Shown here: positions 1-8,300 of the stretch, in pieces
Layout: each line of letters opens with the position of its first letter
How positions within the stretch are numbered: the stretch's first letter is position 1
Assembly: GCA_947629115.1 (NCBI GenBank)
Contig: CANRCL010000009.1
Coordinates: forward strand, 1 to 20,892
Direction of reading: 5' to 3'
Length of the DNA: 20,892 nt
DNA from: an uncultured Bacilli bacterium
GTDB taxonomy: Bacteria; Bacillota_I; Bacilli_A; RF39; UBA660
Translations under genes and position numbers: made by a program
The notes under the pieces: generated by a model
Database searches by the model: none
Told to the model about the DNA's origin: nothing
The model's input: only the letters and a program-made list of their open reading frames with translations

Positions 1-314
1 CTTATTTTTTTAGTTTCTTCATTATATGTTAAAGCATCTACATTTTGTCCGTTATTATCTATACATCCACTTTTTATTCTATTTAATGTATAACCATTTG
101 TTGGAAATTCATTATCTTCCCATTTGGTATATTCTTCTGTTTGATAATTACTTTCTACCATTATTGCTAAACTATTATTTATATTATCATTTTTTATTTT
201 TACTTTTGGTAATTCTTTATATTCTTCCTTTTTATTAGATATCAAAAATACACTAGATATTACTACTAATAAAAGTATTATTCCTAGCAATATTTTTTTA
301 TTGTTTCCTCTCAT
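1..314 (-). CDS. Partial membrane-anchored surface protein, 3' end off window
   Basis: An open frame of 104 codons begins with ATG at 314-312 and runs off the left edge without a stop. It reads MRGNNKK, then a hydrophobic helix (about residues 8-25, LLGIILLLVVISSVFLI), then a polar exported part containing EFPTNGYTLNRIKSGC. The positively charged start followed by one helix indicates an N-terminal membrane anchor or uncleaved signal, with the rest outside the cell. An AGAGAG ribosome site lies about 8 nt before the ATG. The promoter just upstream has a run of eight G in its spacer (see 341-368), so expression may switch on and off. I recognise no named family. The FPTNGYTLN-type motif resembles one I associate with cell-surface proteins of uncultured gut Firmicutes, from memory only. 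Existence is well supported; function is unknown. Confidence 0.75.
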   Translation of the reverse strand, partial: MRGNNKKILLGIILLLVVISSVFLISNKKEEYKELPKVKIKNDNINNSLAIMVESNYQTEEYTKWEDNEFPTNGYTLNRIKSGCIDNNGQNVDALTYNEETKKI

Positions 315-340
315 AAAACATCTCTCTATTCTATGAGTTT

Positions 341-368
341 ATTATAAAATATTACCCCCCCCGGTCAA
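341..368 (-). promoter_or_regulatory. Sigma-A-type promoter with poly-G spacer (candidate phase-variable switch)
   Basis: On the minus strand, TTGACC (368-363) and a perfect TATAAT (346-341) are 16 nt apart. The first eight bases of the spacer (362-355) are all G. TATAAT lies about 27 nt before the start codon of the truncated surface gene. Slippage in a G run at this position would change spacing around the 17-nt optimum (nine G would give 17), as in known phase-variable bacterial promoters. The promoter elements are seen; switching is inferred. Confidence 0.7.
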
Positions 369-380
369 GTGTTTTTAACC

Positions 381-406
381 AAAAAGAAAAGAAGATTGCT
401 CTTCTT
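381..406 (-). terminator. Rho-independent terminator of the DUF362 gene
   Basis: In minus orientation AAGAAGA (406-400), loop GCAA, TCTTCTT (395-389), then TTCTTTTT. The 7-bp stem sits 10 nt beyond the stop codon of the DUF362 gene. It also separates that gene from the poly-G promoter that follows. Confidence 0.7.
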
Positions 407-416
407 ATTTTATCTC

Positions 417-1304
417 TTAATCAATATCAATTATTTCAAATTCACGAGAGCCAAGGCCTAAATCATATGCTGCTTCAAGAATATGAACTGCATTTTTTTC
501 ATACATTCTATTTACAAGTGAAGCCTTTCCTTTGTCTTCAGAATTTATAACTGTTTCATAACAACATTCGTCTAAAGCAACTGGGTCAGTTGAGGCAAAA
601 ATACCAACATCAGCCATCTCTGGAGCGTGAGGATTACTATCACAATCACAGTCAATAGAAATATTATTCATTACATTAATATATACAATATTTTCTCTTC
701 CCATATAATCCATAACACTTTCGCAGGCTTCAGCCATACTTTCTAAAAAGCCATCTTGATTATCAGTATGAGTCCACATTTCGTCTGGAACTTTAGTTAT
801 TCCTACTGAATGTATCCAAGATTTTCCATTTCTAGATGCTACACCAATACTCATATTTTTTAAAGCCCCGCCAAAGCCACCCATTGCGTGACCCTTAAAA
901 TGAGATAGCATTAACATCGAATCATAATTTTTTAAATGACCTCCAACTATATTAATGCCTTGTAAATGACTACCTTTCTTAATAGGTATTTCCATTTCAC
1001 TTTCTTCGTCCATAATATCACAAGGAGCAATATCCATAAATCCGTGCTCTTTAATGGCCTCCCAATGACTATCGACATCAAATCTTTTACCACGATATGC
1101 AGTACAACATTCAACAATAGTTCCGTTAAGTTTATCAACTAAACCTTTGATTAATTCTGGTTTTAAATAATTATGACCTCCCGGTTCTCCAGTAGAAATC
1201 TTAACAGCAACTTTTCCTTTTAACTCACAACCTAAGGCTTCATAAATTTTAATTAAGCCCTCACTACTAATATCTTTTGTAAAATATACTTTTGATTTTT
1301 CCAT
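417..1304 (-). CDS. DUF362 domain-containing protein
   Basis: A 295-residue soluble protein with no signal peptide or membrane segment. The central block FKGHAMGGFGGALKNMSIG (about residues 136-154) is characteristic of the DUF362 family, whose members are often fused to or encoded with 4Fe-4S ferredoxin modules and are presumed redox or cofactor-related. This copy has no ferredoxin module (no CxxCxxCxxxC). It does have scattered cysteines, including ECC near residue 66 and CDCD near residue 220, that could bind metal. The start at 1304 is supported by a GAGGGAG ribosome site and a promoter at 1325-1354. It appears monocistronic, followed by its own terminator. The family call is firm; the biochemical role is not known. 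Confidence 0.85.
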   Translation of the reverse strand: MEKSKVYFTKDISSEGLIKIYEALGCELKGKVAVKISTGEPGGHNYLKPELIKGLVDKLNGTIVECCTAYRGKRFDVDSHWEAIKEHGFMDIAPCDIMDEESEMEIPIKKGSHLQGINIVGGHLKNYDSMLMLSHFKGHAMGGFGGALKNMSIGVASRNGKSWIHSVGITKVPDEMWTHTDNQDGFLESMAEACESVMDYMGRENIVYINVMNNISIDCDCDSNPHAPEMADVGIFASTDPVALDECCYETVINSEDKGKASLVNRMYEKNAVHILEAAYDLGLGSREFEIIDID

Positions 1305-1324
1305 TTCAATCTCCCTCTATTTAT

Positions 1325-1354
1325 ATTATACCTATAAATTATGATTTTCAGCAA
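1325..1354 (-). promoter_or_regulatory. Sigma-A-type promoter of the DUF362 gene
   Basis: TTGCTG (1354-1349), an 18-nt spacer, and TATAAT (1330-1325), about 20 nt before the ATG on the minus strand. The -10 is perfect, the -35 matches 3-4 of 6 bases. Confidence 0.5.
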
Positions 1355-1370
1355 TATTTTTTTTATTATG

Positions 1371-1399
1371 TTGAATAGATTCTTTAAAAATATTATAAT
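1371..1399 (+). promoter_or_regulatory. Sigma-A-type promoter of the 186-residue membrane protein
   Basis: TTGAAT (1371-1376), a 17-nt spacer and a perfect TATAAT (1394-1399), directly followed by the AGGAAGGAG ribosome site. It is divergent from the DUF362 promoter. Confidence 0.7.
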
Positions 1400-1420
1400 T
1401 AAACTAGGAAGGAGTAAAAA

Positions 1421-1981
1421 ATGGCAAAATTAAGAATTAATTATGGATTAGCCAGTTTAATGGTAGTGGCGTCACTTTTTGCTGGTTGGCAAACTTTATT
1501 ATTAGTGGTTATTTTATTACTTTTATTTTGTGATGTAGATGAACAATTAAAAAATGTTATTACTAAAGTAGTCACTTTCTTTATTGGTTTTACTTTAGTG
1601 ACAATGATATGGAGTTTAATTGTAAATGGTAGTGATGTATTATTTAATTCAATTGATAATATTTTTAAAACTATTAATTCCTATTTAAGTGTAGGTAATC
1701 AAATTGATATTTCAAAAGTTCATTCATACTTTATTAATCCCGCTACTTATGTAATAGAAATGCTTGATGAAATATTAAACTATGTCTTTATTATTGTTAA
1801 AGTTGTCTTTATTATTGATACTTTAAGAAATAAAAATATGAAAGATAATACCATTTCAATTAAAATTAGAAAATATACTGATAATGCTTTAAATTTTATA
1901 AGCAAAATCGATTATGCCACAGAACCTAGAACTAAAGAACCACCTAAAGAAGAATTTAATCCCGATAATTATGACTTATAA
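1421..1981 (+). CDS. Hypothetical membrane protein, 186 residues
   Basis: I recognise no family. Three hydrophobic segments are visible at about residues 9-37, 47-68 and 113-134. A polar stretch (about 69-112) lies between the second and third, and a charged Pro/Glu-containing tail follows from about residue 137. The tail ends in a KEPPKEEFNPDNYDL-type disordered segment that is probably cytoplasmic. The ATG at 1421 is preceded by a strong AGGAAGGAG ribosome site and a good promoter at 1371-1399. It stands alone on the plus strand among minus-strand genes and ends in a bidirectional terminator shared with the convergent MscS gene. Existence is secure; function is unknown. Confidence 0.75.
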   Translation: MAKLRINYGLASLMVVASLFAGWQTLLLVVILLLLFCDVDEQLKNVITKVVTFFIGFTLVTMIWSLIVNGSDVLFNSIDNIFKTINSYLSVGNQIDISKVHSYFINPATYVIEMLDEILNYVFIIVKVVFIIDTLRNKNMKDNTISIKIRKYTDNALNFISKIDYATEPRTKEPPKEEFNPDNYDL

Positions 1982-2010
1982 AAAAATAATTCGCTTTTGA
2001 ATTATTTTTT
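1981..2010. terminator. Bidirectional terminator between convergent genes
   Basis: AAAAAATAATTC (1981-1992), loop GCTTTT, GAATTATTTTTT (1999-2010): a perfect 12-bp stem with A/T runs on both sides, usable in both directions. It begins immediately after the plus-strand stop and overlaps the MscS stop codon (2009-2011). Confidence 0.75.
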
Positions 2011-2827
2011 ATTTTGTATTTTTTACTTCTAAAAATTCACTTGGAACTTCAATATTATTTTTATCATATTCTTCTTTTAAATATTTCATAAATGCTCGAT
2101 TAACAGCAAAATGACTATCAGGTTTACAATCAATAGAAACTTTATAAATATAATTATTATGATTTAATTTTTCTACTCCTAGCATATGAATATCATCAAC
2201 AACTTCTTTCATTTTAACAAGTTTTTTATTAACATTATTTATAATTGTTTCTAACATATCTAAACTAACACTTTTACTTACAGGAAATTCTACATAAAGA
2301 ATTGTATCATACATACTATGATTAATAACACTTGTGACTAAACTATTATTTATTATCATTACTTCCCCACTGTAAGATTTAATTTTAGTTGTTTGTAAAC
2401 TTAATTCAATTACTTCACCACGAAAACCATTAATTGTCACTATATCACCTTGCATATAATGATTATCAAAAATTATGGCTATTCCTGATAAAAAGTTTTT
2501 CAGAATATCTTGAAAGGCTAAACCAATAACGGCTCCGGCTATTCCTAAAGAAGCAATTATGCTAGTAGTTTTAACACCATAAACATTTAATATTGCGAGT
2601 ATAGCAATAATAGCAATAATATATTTAATAACACTTTTAATTAAATTAACAATTGTTGTTTCTCTTTTTACTTGAAATTCTCTTCTATGGCGACCAACTT
2701 TGTTAATAATTAAGGCTTTATCAACAATTTTACATAATATTCGGTAAATAAGCCAAGCCCCCAAAAGATAAATAATTGGTAAATATACTTTTGATGAAAT
2801 ATTAATTGTCATTATCATTTTTATCAC
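2009..2827 (-). CDS. Small-conductance mechanosensitive channel, MscS family
   Basis: A 272-residue membrane channel that opens under membrane tension and releases solutes during osmotic downshock. Transmembrane helices are visible at about residues 14-33, 62-83 and 89-120. The third is the Gly/Ala-rich pore helix, with SLGIAGAVIGLAFQDILKNF. It is followed by the beta domain (GDIVTINGFRGEVIELSLQTT, about 127-147) and a cytoplasmic alpha/beta C-terminus. Length is normal for the short three-helix MscS type. The first ATG is preceded by AGGTGA at a good distance, although ATG codons at residues 4 and 6 are alternatives. It lies 30 bp after the DUF308-type gene with no terminator between them, so the two probably share a transcript from 3525-3553. 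Confidence 0.92.
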   Translation of the reverse strand: MIKMIMTINISSKVYLPIIYLLGAWLIYRILCKIVDKALIINKVGRHRREFQVKRETTIVNLIKSVIKYIIAIIAILAILNVYGVKTTSIIASLGIAGAVIGLAFQDILKNFLSGIAIIFDNHYMQGDIVTINGFRGEVIELSLQTTKIKSYSGEVMIINNSLVTSVINHSMYDTILYVEFPVSKSVSLDMLETIINNVNKKLVKMKEVVDDIHMLGVEKLNHNNYIYKVSIDCKPDSHFAVNRAFMKYLKEEYDKNNIEVPSEFLEVKNTK

Positions 2828-2857
2828 CTAAATTAAAGAATAAGTTAATTAAATAAC

Positions 2858-3505
2858 TTATTTCTTCTTTCTTCCTTTTTTAGTTTCTTTTTTTGTCTCT
2901 TTTTTATTATCACTATCTTCTTCAACCACTTCAGTTTCAATGACTTTTTCTTTTTCAATAACTACTGATTTTTCACGTTGATTTTCAGTATCTATATTTA
3001 AATCTTTATAGACAAAATAACTAACAAAATTAATTAAACCATAAAGTAGCATAAATAAACCAATAATTGAAAGTGGTAAATTAGATTCAATAACAGTATA
3101 AAGTCCTGCTCCAATAAATAAAATTCCTACTACTATTAAAGCATAAAATTTATTAGAGCGGTCGGTTGTATAAAAGGTTTGCATTATTTTACCTAAACCA
3201 CTTAAAATTAAATAGCCTCCAACTACAAAACGTAATAAAAGTTCAATTGCTGATGCTAAAAAGATAAAGACAATACCTAATACAATAGCAGTAATACCAA
3301 AAGCCATTTCATTACGATTTACAATTCCTAATCTTTTATCTTGAATATAATAATTAGCCACTTTGTATAAACCTACTATAATTAAAATACCACCAATGCA
3401 ATAAGAAATAAAATTAATTACTGCTTTAGGATTTAAAAATAAAATAAGACCAATTACAAAGAATGCAATTGCACTAAATAAAGAATTATTTCCATTTTTT
3501 TTCAT
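2858..3505 (-). CDS. DUF308/HdeD-like membrane protein
   Basis: A 215-residue integral membrane protein with six hydrophobic segments (about residues 8-25, 30-50, 67-86, 88-106, 120-138 and 143-166). They are arranged as repeated hairpins with Gly-rich turns such as GGILIIVGLYK and GGYLILSGLGK. This repeating pattern is typical of the DUF308/HdeD family, linked in enterobacteria to acid resistance; the role in Gram-positives is not established. The last 45 residues are highly charged, first Glu-rich and then Lys-rich, ending KKGRKKK, and are probably cytoplasmic. The ribosome site GGTGA lies 5 nt before the ATG, behind a good promoter. MscS follows in the same direction, suggesting a membrane-stress pair (inference). 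Confidence 0.7.
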   Translation of the reverse strand: MKKNGNNSLFSAIAFFVIGLILFLNPKAVINFISYCIGGILIIVGLYKVANYYIQDKRLGIVNRNEMAFGITAIVLGIVFIFLASAIELLLRFVVGGYLILSGLGKIMQTFYTTDRSNKFYALIVVGILFIGAGLYTVIESNLPLSIIGLFMLLYGLINFVSYFVYKDLNIDTENQREKSVVIEKEKVIETEVVEEDSDNKKETKKETKKGRKKK

Positions 3506-3524
3506 ATAATCACCATCTAATAAA

Positions 3525-3553
3525 ATTATACAATTAATTTTTTAATTAATCAA
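3525..3553 (-). promoter_or_regulatory. Sigma-A-type promoter for DUF308-mscS
   Basis: TTGATT (3553-3548), a 17-nt spacer and a perfect TATAAT (3530-3525), 19 nt before the ATG of the DUF308-type gene. Confidence 0.6.
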
Positions 3554-3563
3554 TTTATATAAG

Positions 3564-3590
3564 AAAAAAATCGAGAAAACCTCGACTTTT
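3564..3590 (-). terminator. Terminator after the DUF4282-type gene
   Basis: In minus orientation AAAAGTCGAG, loop GTTTT, CTCGATTTTTTT. The 5-bp GC-containing core (3585-3581 with 3575-3571) is extended by A/T pairs and followed by seven T. It overlaps the stop codon. Confidence 0.7.
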
Positions 3591-4008
3591 ATTTTTTTAA
3601 TTTCTTGTTTATATCGTTTGTGTTTTTCCATATCATTATAGTAACTAAAGAAAGTTCAAATATTACTCTCAATATTAAATTGCCTAAAACTAACATTAAT
3701 ATGAATGCAATAAAACTTTCAGTAATTAATTCAAATGATAATAATGTAATAAAAATAGATAAAATTAAATAGGCTATTTTTACTATATCTTCTATTAGCA
3801 TTGCTCTAAAATTGAAAAAATCTTTTATCCATTCTAAATATTTATTAGGCATTTTTTTGTCAGGTTTAAAAAATAAAAAATAAATAACTAAACCTCCAAT
3901 TAAAGCCAATACTAAAGAAACAATTGTCCAAACTTCTGAACCATTAATACTTGTTTCAACACTTGGAGTAATTTCTGGATAATAACCATAAGCACCTAGT
4001 CTATACAT
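3589..4008 (-). CDS. DUF4282-like small membrane protein
   Basis: A 139-residue protein with hydrophobic segments at about residues 26-47, 72-93 and 97-127. The block from FFNFRAM (about 64-70) to LRVIFELSLVTIMIWKNTND (about 113-132) matches the pattern I know for DUF4282 proteins: FFxFR, two helices, then LRxxxELxIVxFxxxxNLxxI. No function is established for that family. The N-terminal 25 residues are Tyr/Gly-rich and polar. AGGAGC precedes the ATG at good spacing, and a promoter is visible at 4034-4063. The gene is monocistronic, with a terminator directly after it. Confidence 0.65.
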   Translation of the reverse strand: MYRLGAYGYYPEITPSVETSINGSEVWTIVSLVLALIGGLVIYFLFFKPDKKMPNKYLEWIKDFFNFRAMLIEDIVKIAYLILSIFITLLSFELITESFIAFILMLVLGNLILRVIFELSLVTIMIWKNTNDINKKLKK

Positions 4009-4033
4009 TTTTAATGCTCCTTTCTTTAATTTT

Positions 4034-4063
4034 ATTATATAATTAAATGTCTTATTAAATCAA
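4034..4063 (-). promoter_or_regulatory. Sigma-A-type promoter of the DUF4282-type gene
   Basis: TTGATT (4063-4058), an 18-nt spacer and TATAAT (4039-4034), about 25 nt before the start codon. Confidence 0.55.
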
Positions 4064-4093
4064 TTAATTTTTAATAAATTTTAAAAAATTATT

Positions 4094-4291
4094 TTATTTT
4101 TGATTATCACTATAATAATCATCTTCATCAAGTTCTACTTCATCATAAGAATCTTCGAAATTATAGACATCATAATTTCCTTTACAAACTTCTTCTTTTT
4201 CATAATCATCTAAATTATGCCAATCCATTTCTTTTTCTAAATCATCTTTATTATCTTTATCTAATCCTAATAAAAAACTAAATAAACCCAT
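4094..4291 (-). CDS. Small acidic hypothetical protein, 65 residues
   Basis: I recognise no family. The N-terminus MGLFSFLLGL is hydrophobic and the remainder is strongly acidic (many Asp/Glu, including ELDEDDYY near the end). No membrane helix of normal length is present. The gene is supported by an excellent AGAGGTGG ribosome site 4 nt before the ATG. The same AAGAGGTGGATT-ATG context precedes the M60 peptidase gene. It lies after the terminator of the cohesin-like gene. No convincing promoter of its own is visible, so it may depend on read-through or on a weak GATAAAAT-type -10 at about 4310. Confidence 0.6.
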   Translation of the reverse strand: MGLFSFLLGLDKDNKDDLEKEMDWHNLDDYEKEEVCKGNYDVYNFEDSYDEVELDEDDYYSDNQK

Positions 4292-4341
4292 AATCCACCT
4301 CTTTTCCTTATTTTATCAAAAACAATTTATTAAATCTATAC

Positions 4342-4367
4342 AAAAAGACAAAGCCTAAACCTTGTCT
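4342..4367 (-). terminator. Terminator of the M60-cohesin-like operon
   Basis: In minus orientation AGACAAGG (4367-4360), loop TTTAGG, CTTTGTCT (4353-4346) with one G-T pair, then TTTT. It overlaps the TAG stop codon of the cohesin-like gene. Confidence 0.75.
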
Positions 4368-5343
4368 ATTTCTTAACTTTTTTATTTCTAATAACTAGAT
4401 AAATAATTATAGTCACTAATACTATTAATGCAAGAACTACTTTAAGCCAAGTTATAACACTATTATCTTCCTTATTTTCTTTAGTTGAAGAATTATTACT
4501 TGGTTTATTTTCAGTGGCATTTTCATTTGTATTAGTATTACTATCATTTTCATTAGTAGAATTGTTATCTGCTGAATTATTATCATCTTTTATTTCAGTA
4601 TTATTACTACTACTATTACTATTGCTATTATTTTCTACTTTATTAGTTTCATTTTTATTATCAGTATTTTGAGTATTATTTTGAGTTATATTATCTTTAT
4701 TAGTTTCTGTTTTATTTTCTTCTTTATCATTTTGATTAGTTGTTTCATTATTATTGTTATTGTTATTTTCACCATCAGAAACACTCGGAGTACTTGGTTT
4801 AATAGTTGGTGTTTGCTCATTTTCTTCCTTATCATTATCAGTTGGTTTATTATCTTGAGCCACAACTAACTTAAAAATATTTGTTCCTTTAATTTCAAAA
4901 TTATCTTCATAATAAACAGAATTCCAACTATTGTTAATAACTTTGATATCTTTAGGAATTAATAAATAATTAACATCTTCTTTAGAAGTAGTACTTAAAT
5001 ATATAGTTCCTAAATTTAATTCTTTATTACTATTTAATAAATTATTTTCTTGAGCAATTCCTCCAGTTGCTATTTTAATATTTAATAATTGATTGTTTTT
5101 ATCATATTCATAAGTAGTTGTAAAATTTTGAAAATCTTTATTAAATTTAACATCTTCAACTCTAATTTTATCACTAATGCTAATTGATAAATCCAAGCCA
5201 CCAATAAAGCCATCAATAAAATGTAATTTAGTATCTATTACACCATTATCTAATTCAGTAAATTCTACTTTTGATGTAGCCCAAGTTGTAAGAGGAAATA
5301 AGAGCATAAAAGTTGCTAAAAATATATATGTTAATTTTTTCAT
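4366..5343 (-). CDS. Membrane-anchored cohesin-like protein with Asn-rich stalk
   Basis: A 325-residue exported protein. Residues 1-22 form a signal peptide ending TTWA. Residues about 24-160 form a beta-rich domain with cohesin-like features: alternating strands, GGLDLSISISDKIRVEDVKF near the start, and LNLGTIYLSTTSK before the last strands. This resembles the LxTIxFxV region of cohesins. Residues about 163-295 are a low-complexity Asn/Thr/Glu/Asp stalk with a run of seven Asn. A transmembrane helix (about 296-318) and cationic tail NKKVKK end the protein, so the domain would face outward from the membrane. AAGAGGT precedes the ATG. It starts 10 bp after the stop of the dockerin-bearing M60 peptidase gene, the main reason for reading it as that enzyme's anchor. 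The cohesin call is by pattern and context; any Ig-like adhesin domain is the alternative. Confidence 0.6.
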   Translation of the reverse strand: MKKLTYIFLATFMLLFPLTTWATSKVEFTELDNGVIDTKLHFIDGFIGGLDLSISISDKIRVEDVKFNKDFQNFTTTYEYDKNNQLLNIKIATGGIAQENNLLNSNKELNLGTIYLSTTSKEDVNYLLIPKDIKVINNSWNSVYYEDNFEIKGTNIFKLVVAQDNKPTDNDKEENEQTPTIKPSTPSVSDGENNNNNNNETTNQNDKEENKTETNKDNITQNNTQNTDNKNETNKVENNSNSNSSSNNTEIKDDNNSADNNSTNENDSNTNTNENATENKPSNNSSTKENKEDNSVITWLKVVLALIVLVTIIIYLVIRNKKVKK

Positions 5344-5353
5344 TTTTTACCTC

Positions 5354-8300
5354 TTAATTCCCACTTATTGTTGCTTCTTTTAAAGCGTCATAACTACCTA
5401 ATTCTTTAGTAGCAAGTGATGTACTAGTAATTCTTGAGCCCTCAAATGTTTCGGCATCATTAGAGCGATATAAATAGGCTCTTATTTTTTTGCCAACCAT
5501 TTCAGCATATACATCTTCTGGTAAAACATAAATCCAAGTACCTGTTGCTACTTCATAAACAGTCATATCACTATTAACTTCAGCAAATAATAATTGATAT
5601 CCCTTATATAAATTGCCACTTACATCTTCAATTACAACAGTATTAAATGATGGACTACCAGCATAAGTACCTTGAATGATTACAGAACCTTTTTTGATTA
5701 TACCTTTAACATCGCCGTTTTCTTCTTTATCAGTTTCTGGACATCCGTTAGTTAAATAACAATAATCTTCTGAAAGTTTACCAATGTTTTCAATATCAAT
5801 ATTATCTCCAGGTGGAGCAATAATATCAAATTCTAATCCAGAAATTCCTGTTTTATTTCCTACTGAAGTTATTCTAACATAAGATATATCATCAAAAGTA
5901 TATAATTGAGTTTCACTATCTGTTCCTGGTTTCATAAAATAAACAGTTGAAGCATTTTTATCAAAACTAAATTCGCCACTTCGAGCCGTAGTCCAATGTT
6001 CTTTATCACTACTTACTTCAATTTTATATTTTTTAATTGTATTAGTATCTAAAGAACCATCTTCTTTAACTATTGGAGTATATTTAATACCACTTAAAGA
6101 TAATTTAGTATTTAAATTAATAATTACATAAGCATCACTATTATCTTTACTCATACTTGGTACAGCAGCACTATTTAGATTTTGAACTCTACTTGTACCA
6201 TTAAAACCAGTAGAATAATTATCATCAATTAAATTATTAACTTTTAAACTATTATAATCTAAAGTATCATCTTCAAAATCAACTACTTCATTAGGTTCTT
6301 TAAAATTAGATTCGATACTAAAGTTATCTTTTTTAACACTACCATCGTGAGATATTTTTATTTCTTCTAATTTAACTGTATTAGTTTTATTAAGTAAATA
6401 ATCATAAGCCACTACTTCATAAGCAAAAGCCTGATTATTAACTGCTCCCACTACATCAGTATATTCATTATTAGTCGCAAAAGCAATTGACTCGCCATTA
6501 CGAATTATTTCATAACCTAATATTTTATCTTTTTCACTAGATACATTAAATTCTAAAGTGACTCTTTTAGTTTTATCATCTTTATTTTTAATACTTGCTG
6601 TTAAAATATCTGAATTACTTATACCATCTTTACCACTTAAACGATATCTTCTGGCTTCATCATTTAAATAATAAATGGCTTTAGTTTCTTTTTCTAAATT
6701 ATGACTTGCAATTTCTTCTTTTAATTTATCACTAGCCGTTAATCCCCAAATTTCAAAATATTCAGTTAAGTCTTTTTCAGCAGCCATACTAGCAAATAAA
6801 ATTAATAATTCATCTTTGGTATATTTATTTTCATTCTTATAACTTCTTGATAGTTTATTAATTCTAGCAAATATGGAATTAGTATCATCAAAAGTATTCT
6901 TATCATCATATGCTAAATGAAGTTGCCAATACATACCTAATGTAACAAAAACATTTTGTGGTTTTCCTAAAGTATGAGAAGTGACTTTTTCATAAATCTT
7001 TTCATAGATACCGCTACTTTCTAATCTCGACTTATCTTTATCATTTGCTGTTTGGGCTAAAAGGGCATAAACATTATTAGTCACTTCAGCGTGAACTAGA
7101 TTGGCTTGATTAATTTGGTGACCTATTTCGTGACTTATTCCCCAACCAAAATAACCGGTTGCACTAGAAGTATTCTTCTTTCCTTGAATTACTCCCGCAA
7201 TTGAGCCATATTCAATACCAATATGATAACCACCAGCATACATAAAGGCACCATCAAACATTGTCATATAACGAATATTAATTCTTGAACTTGGTACTTT
7301 GTTATTTTTATCAGTGGAATTTAATTCTAAACCTTTATGACGATAGAATAATAACATCATTTCATCAAATGCTTCAGTTGATTCATATAAACGATTTATT
7401 TTTTCTTCTTCAGTATTAAGACCTGAATCAATAGCATCTAATACGGCTTTACTTGAAAATGACAATAAACCATATTTTGTAGCAATTTCAGTTACCCCAA
7501 AAGCACTTTCTTTTTCATTATATGTATATTTATTTTCATCTTCGACATCTTGATATATTTCTTCATATTTACTAGGTAATCCACTAACATAATTTCTTAA
7601 TTCAGTAATATATTTCTTAATAGCGTCTTTTTTATCTTGTTCACTTTTTAATAAAGTTGTATCTAATACTGGAATTTTTACTCCCCCACTTACTCTTATT
7701 TTAATTGGAGCACTTGGTTTAGAATTAAATCTAACATAAACACTACCACCACGTTCTGTTGAAGCACTACCAATAGTTGGTACCGTAATAATATTTTGAC
7801 CTTTATTTAATTTAACAGAACTACTCCAAGCATTAGCCTCGGCGTGAACTTGAGTAAATACAATATCAGCATTAACATTACCAGTTGAACCAACATAAAC
7901 AGTTAATTGTTCTCCGGCTCTTACAGCAATTCCTAAAGGTTGATAATCATTAATAGTCATTGCAAAACCTAAAGAATCATAAGTATTAGAAATATCTGAA
8001 TTCATAGTTATTACATCATTAGCAATATCTTTATCATTTAAGATTTTTTCAGCATACTCTAAATCATTTAAAATAGATTCGCGATAAGGATTATATTCTC
8101 CGTTATTTTTAGTATTGGCTCTTTCTCTTAATTCATCAATCTTCTTTTGATTAACGCCAGCGGCTAATTCAACTCTTAAATCATCTACAAATAATTTAGC
8201 CACATCATCTACTAATGAATCATATTCATAAAATTTAACTTCTGCAATTTGAATTGGTTTACCATTACCTACTACTGTAAGCCCAAATTGAATATATTGT

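Noticed and set aside
26..238. Plus-strand open frame of 70 codons
   Set aside because: It is the complement of the truncated minus-strand surface gene, with Leu/Tyr-rich composition typical of antisense of AT-rich coding DNA and no ribosome site.
947..1138. Minus-strand frame of 63 codons inside the DUF362 gene
   Set aside because: Out-of-frame overlap with a well-supported family gene and no ribosome site.
4745..4780. Run of Asn codons in the anchor stalk as a phase-variable tract
   Set aside because: The repeat unit is three bases, so length changes would keep the frame. At most it would alter stalk length.
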